A DNA stretch of 64,000 nucleotides, taken from NCBI RefSeq assembly GCF_030519475.1, contig NZ_JAUMKD010000001.1, positions 1,302,001 through 1,366,000 of the forward strand, written 5' to 3'. The notes under the pieces were generated by a model, which worked only from the letters and a program-made list of their open reading frames with translations, was not told where the DNA came from and ran no database searches. How positions within the stretch are numbered: position 1 is the stretch's first letter; the number at the start of each line of letters is the position of its first letter. Position numbers and translations under genes: made by a program. The stretch comes from Micromonospora sp. C28SCA-DRY-2 (GTDB taxonomy: Bacteria; Actinomycetota; Actinomycetes; Mycobacteriales; Micromonosporaceae). This document shows positions 62,647 through 64,000 of the stretch, one piece after another.

Positions 62647-62702
62647 CGGAGCCACCTTCCGTTCGCGACTGCGGGGCTCGCAAGCTCACTCCTCGCGCTC
62701 AC
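62643..62702 (-). CDS. Repeat mini-ORF 1 (19 codons)
   Basis: It encodes MSARSELASPAVANGRWLR. Its GTG overlaps the malF stop (GTGA) and its TGA overlaps the GTG of mini-ORF 2. It is probably a coupling device rather than a functional peptide; no family is recognised. Confidence 0.5.
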   Translation of the reverse strand: MSARSELASPAVANGRWLR

Positions 62703-64000
62703 GAGTACACCTCCTCCTGCTTGCGGGTGCGCCGGAAGCTGATCGCCGAGACCGTGGCGACGATCGCGAAGATGAAGATCGACACCGCCGCGGCCATGCC
62801 GAACTCCGCACCCTGGGCGCCGAACGCCAACCGGTAGGTGTAGGTGATCAGCAGGTCGGTGGCCCCGTTGGTCGGGTTGTCGGCCGGGAACGGCCCGCCC
62901 TCGGTGGTCAGCCAGATCGCGTTGATGTTGTTGAAGTTGTACGCGAACGACGCGATCAGCAGCGGGGAGAGCGCGACCAGCAGCAGCGGCAGGGTGACCG
63001 ACCGGAACGACTGCCAGGGCGACGCGCCGTCGACCGAGGTGGCCTCGGTCAGCTCGCGCGGGATCGCCTGCAACGCGCCGGTGGCCACCAGGAACATGTA
63101 CGGGTAGCCGAGCCAGAGCTGCACCAGCAGCACCGCCGCGCGGGCCGTCCAGTCCTGGCCGAACCAGTCCACGCCGAGCCCGAACAGGTTGTTGACCAGG
63201 CCGAAGTCGGTGTTGAACATGTCCCGCCAGACCAGCAGCATGGCGAACGACGGCATGGCGTACGGCAGGATCAGCAGCACCCGGTAGAGGTTGGTGCCGC
63301 GCAGCCGGGGCGAGTGCAGCGTCAGCGCGATGGCCAAGCCGAGCAGGAAGGTGAGCCCGGTCGACCCGATCGCGAAGGCGAAGTTCCAGACCAGCGTGCC
63401 GAAGAACGGGCCGGAAATGGCGGGCTCGGTGAGCACCCGGGCGAAGTTGTCGAACCCGACGTTGACCTTCCAGCCCTGCGCCAGCCGTTCCCCGTCGGCG
63501 GCCACGAAGGCGCCGCTGGACTCGTCAGCGGTCCACGTCTTCCCGCTCTCGGCGTCCCGGACGCAGTCGCAGCCGGCGTCGTACGCCCGCATGGCCTTGC
63601 CCTCGTAGGCGCGGGTGAGGCCGGTGGACCGGATGGCGCCCCCGGCGGTCGGCACGACCAGGTCGGTGATCTCCTGGCTGCGGGCGCCGGCCTGGCCGAA
63701 GTTCAGCACGGTGTAGCCGTCGGCGGCGGTGACCTTGCCACCCGGGGCGACGGTCACGTCGGCCGGGTCGAGCCGGCGCAGCCCCTCGGCGTCGCCGACC
63801 GAGACGGTGCCGGTGGCCGGGTCGGTGACCAGGAAGACCAGCGGGCCGGTGGCGGGATCGCCGGTGGTGGCCACGGAGAGCGCGTACTCGGTGGAGCCGG
63901 GGACCTGCTGCACCGAGGCGGTCTGGATGGCGACGATCGCGTCGTCCTTGCTGCCGCGGTGCCCGTCGCCGAAGTTCGTGAACGCGGTGCTCGCCGTGTA
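62699..64000 (-). CDS. malF: Maltose/maltodextrin ABC transporter permease MalF (5' end outside the window)
   Basis: The C-terminal 433 residues are visible and the frame stays open to the window edge (FTNFGDGHRGSKDDAIVAIQTASV). The first part is the large extracytoplasmic loop typical of MalF (DPATGTVSVGDAEGLRRLDPADVTVAPGGK, NFGQAGARSQEI). Then come the core helices (FFGTLVWNFAFAIGSTGLTFLLGLAIALTLHSPRL, LLILPYAMPSFAMLLVWRDMFN) and the EAA loop IPRELTEATSVDGASPWQSFRSVTLPLLL. It pairs with MalG. The stop TGA at 62699-62701 overlaps the GTG of the first repeat mini-ORF. The maltose-binding protein gene is expected upstream, beyond the window. Confidence 0.92.
   Translation of the reverse strand, partial: YTASTAFTNFGDGHRGSKDDAIVAIQTASVQQVPGSTEYALSVATTGDPATGPLVFLVTDPATGTVSVGDAEGLRRLDPADVTVAPGGKVTAADGYTVLNFGQAGARSQEITDLVVPTAGGAIRSTGLTRAYEGKAMRAYDAGCDCVRDAESGKTWTADESSGAFVAADGERLAQGWKVNVGFDNFARVLTEPAISGPFFGTLVWNFAFAIGSTGLTFLLGLAIALTLHSPRLRGTNLYRVLLILPYAMPSFAMLLVWRDMFNTDFGLVNNLFGLGVDWFGQDWTARAAVLLVQLWLGYPYMFLVATGALQAIPRELTEATSVDGASPWQSFRSVTLPLLLVALSPLLIASFAYNFNNINAIWLTTEGGPFPADNPTNGATDLLITYTYRLAFGAQGAEFGMAAAVSIFIFAIVATVSAISFRRTRKQEEVYS

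Larger units (their letters stand above)
62474..62702 (-). repeat. Four perfect 56-bp tandem repeats between malF and malG
   Basis: Units begin (plus-strand coordinates) at 62474, 62530, 62586 and 62642 and are identical, followed by 5 bp of a fifth (62698-62702). On the coding strand each reads GTGAGCGCGAGGAGTGAGCT at its start and ends CGGAAGGTGGCTCCG. Each unit therefore carries a ribosome site 5 nt before the next GTG. There are no spacers. Confidence 0.95.

Noticed and set aside
62474..62702. Possible CRISPR array at the four regular repeats
   Set aside because: The 56-bp units are contiguous with no spacers and no cas genes are near; the period is explained by overlapping 19-codon ORFs.

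Overview
The window is a 64-kb chromosomal segment of a very GC-rich actinomycete, most likely Micromonosporaceae (Micromonospora or a close relative). The evidence is strong G/C bias at third codon positions, a complete conservon (cvnA-D), the lpdA / M20 amidohydrolase / phosphohexomutase / upp / deoC neighbourhood that resembles the mycobacterial one, F420-type and SCO-type families, and many genes with a TANNNT -10 box 5-8 nt before the start codon, the leaderless-mRNA signature of actinobacteria. I found no tRNA, rRNA, prophage, intact insertion sequence or CRISPR array.

Layout. 1-2.2 kb: start of an editing-domain-less threonyl-tRNA synthetase behind an apparent threonine attenuator, a DedA protein and a HigBA-type toxin-antitoxin pair. 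2.3-12.9 kb: household genes (DUF998, LpdA quinone reductase, cyclotransferase, tandem GNAT, metallo-hydrolase, DUF4349 lipoprotein, M20 amidohydrolase, B12-dependent acyl-CoA mutase large subunit). 13-21.7 kb: membrane Ser/Thr kinase, phosphohexomutase, GPP34 protein, upp, deoC and two aldehyde dehydrogenase genes, one of them an N-terminal fragment. 21.9-29.2 kb: blaI-blaR-like pair and the cydABDC cytochrome bd operon with similar CTAC/GTAG operators. 29.2-39.4 kb: permease-prefix protein and PadR, then a two-gene unit whose second product looks like a domesticated IS110 transposase, facing the conservon cvnABCD. 39.6-48.4 kb: uridine kinase, adenosine deaminase, an FMN reductase group with a divergent MarR regulator, and an MMPL-histidine kinase-response regulator-rRNA methyltransferase operon. 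48.5-57 kb: a minus-strand nucleoside operon (bmpA, ABC ATPase, two permeases, cdd, deoA). 57-64 kb: membrane proteins with a divergent TetR, a GH13 enzyme and malF-malG.

How they work together. Nucleoside import (BmpA-ABC), deamination (Cdd, Add), phosphorolysis (DeoA), base salvage (Upp, uridine kinase) and deoxyribose-phosphate breakdown (DeoC, then aldehyde dehydrogenase) make an almost complete pathway; the phosphohexomutase may fill the missing phosphopentomutase step. MalFG and the GH13 enzyme form a maltodextrin module.

Most noteworthy: (i) the IS110-derived protein has apparently lost catalytic residues and carries the same C-terminal sequence modules as the adjacent conservon kinase CvnA; (ii) malF and malG are separated by four perfect 56-bp repeats, each a 19-codon ORF joined to its neighbours by GTGA overlaps; (iii) a 33-bp element occurs twice inside hairpins downstream of nucleoside-catabolic genes; (iv) a leader peptide with three Thr codons precedes the synthetase; (v) the nucleoside ABC ATPase appears to start at CTG.
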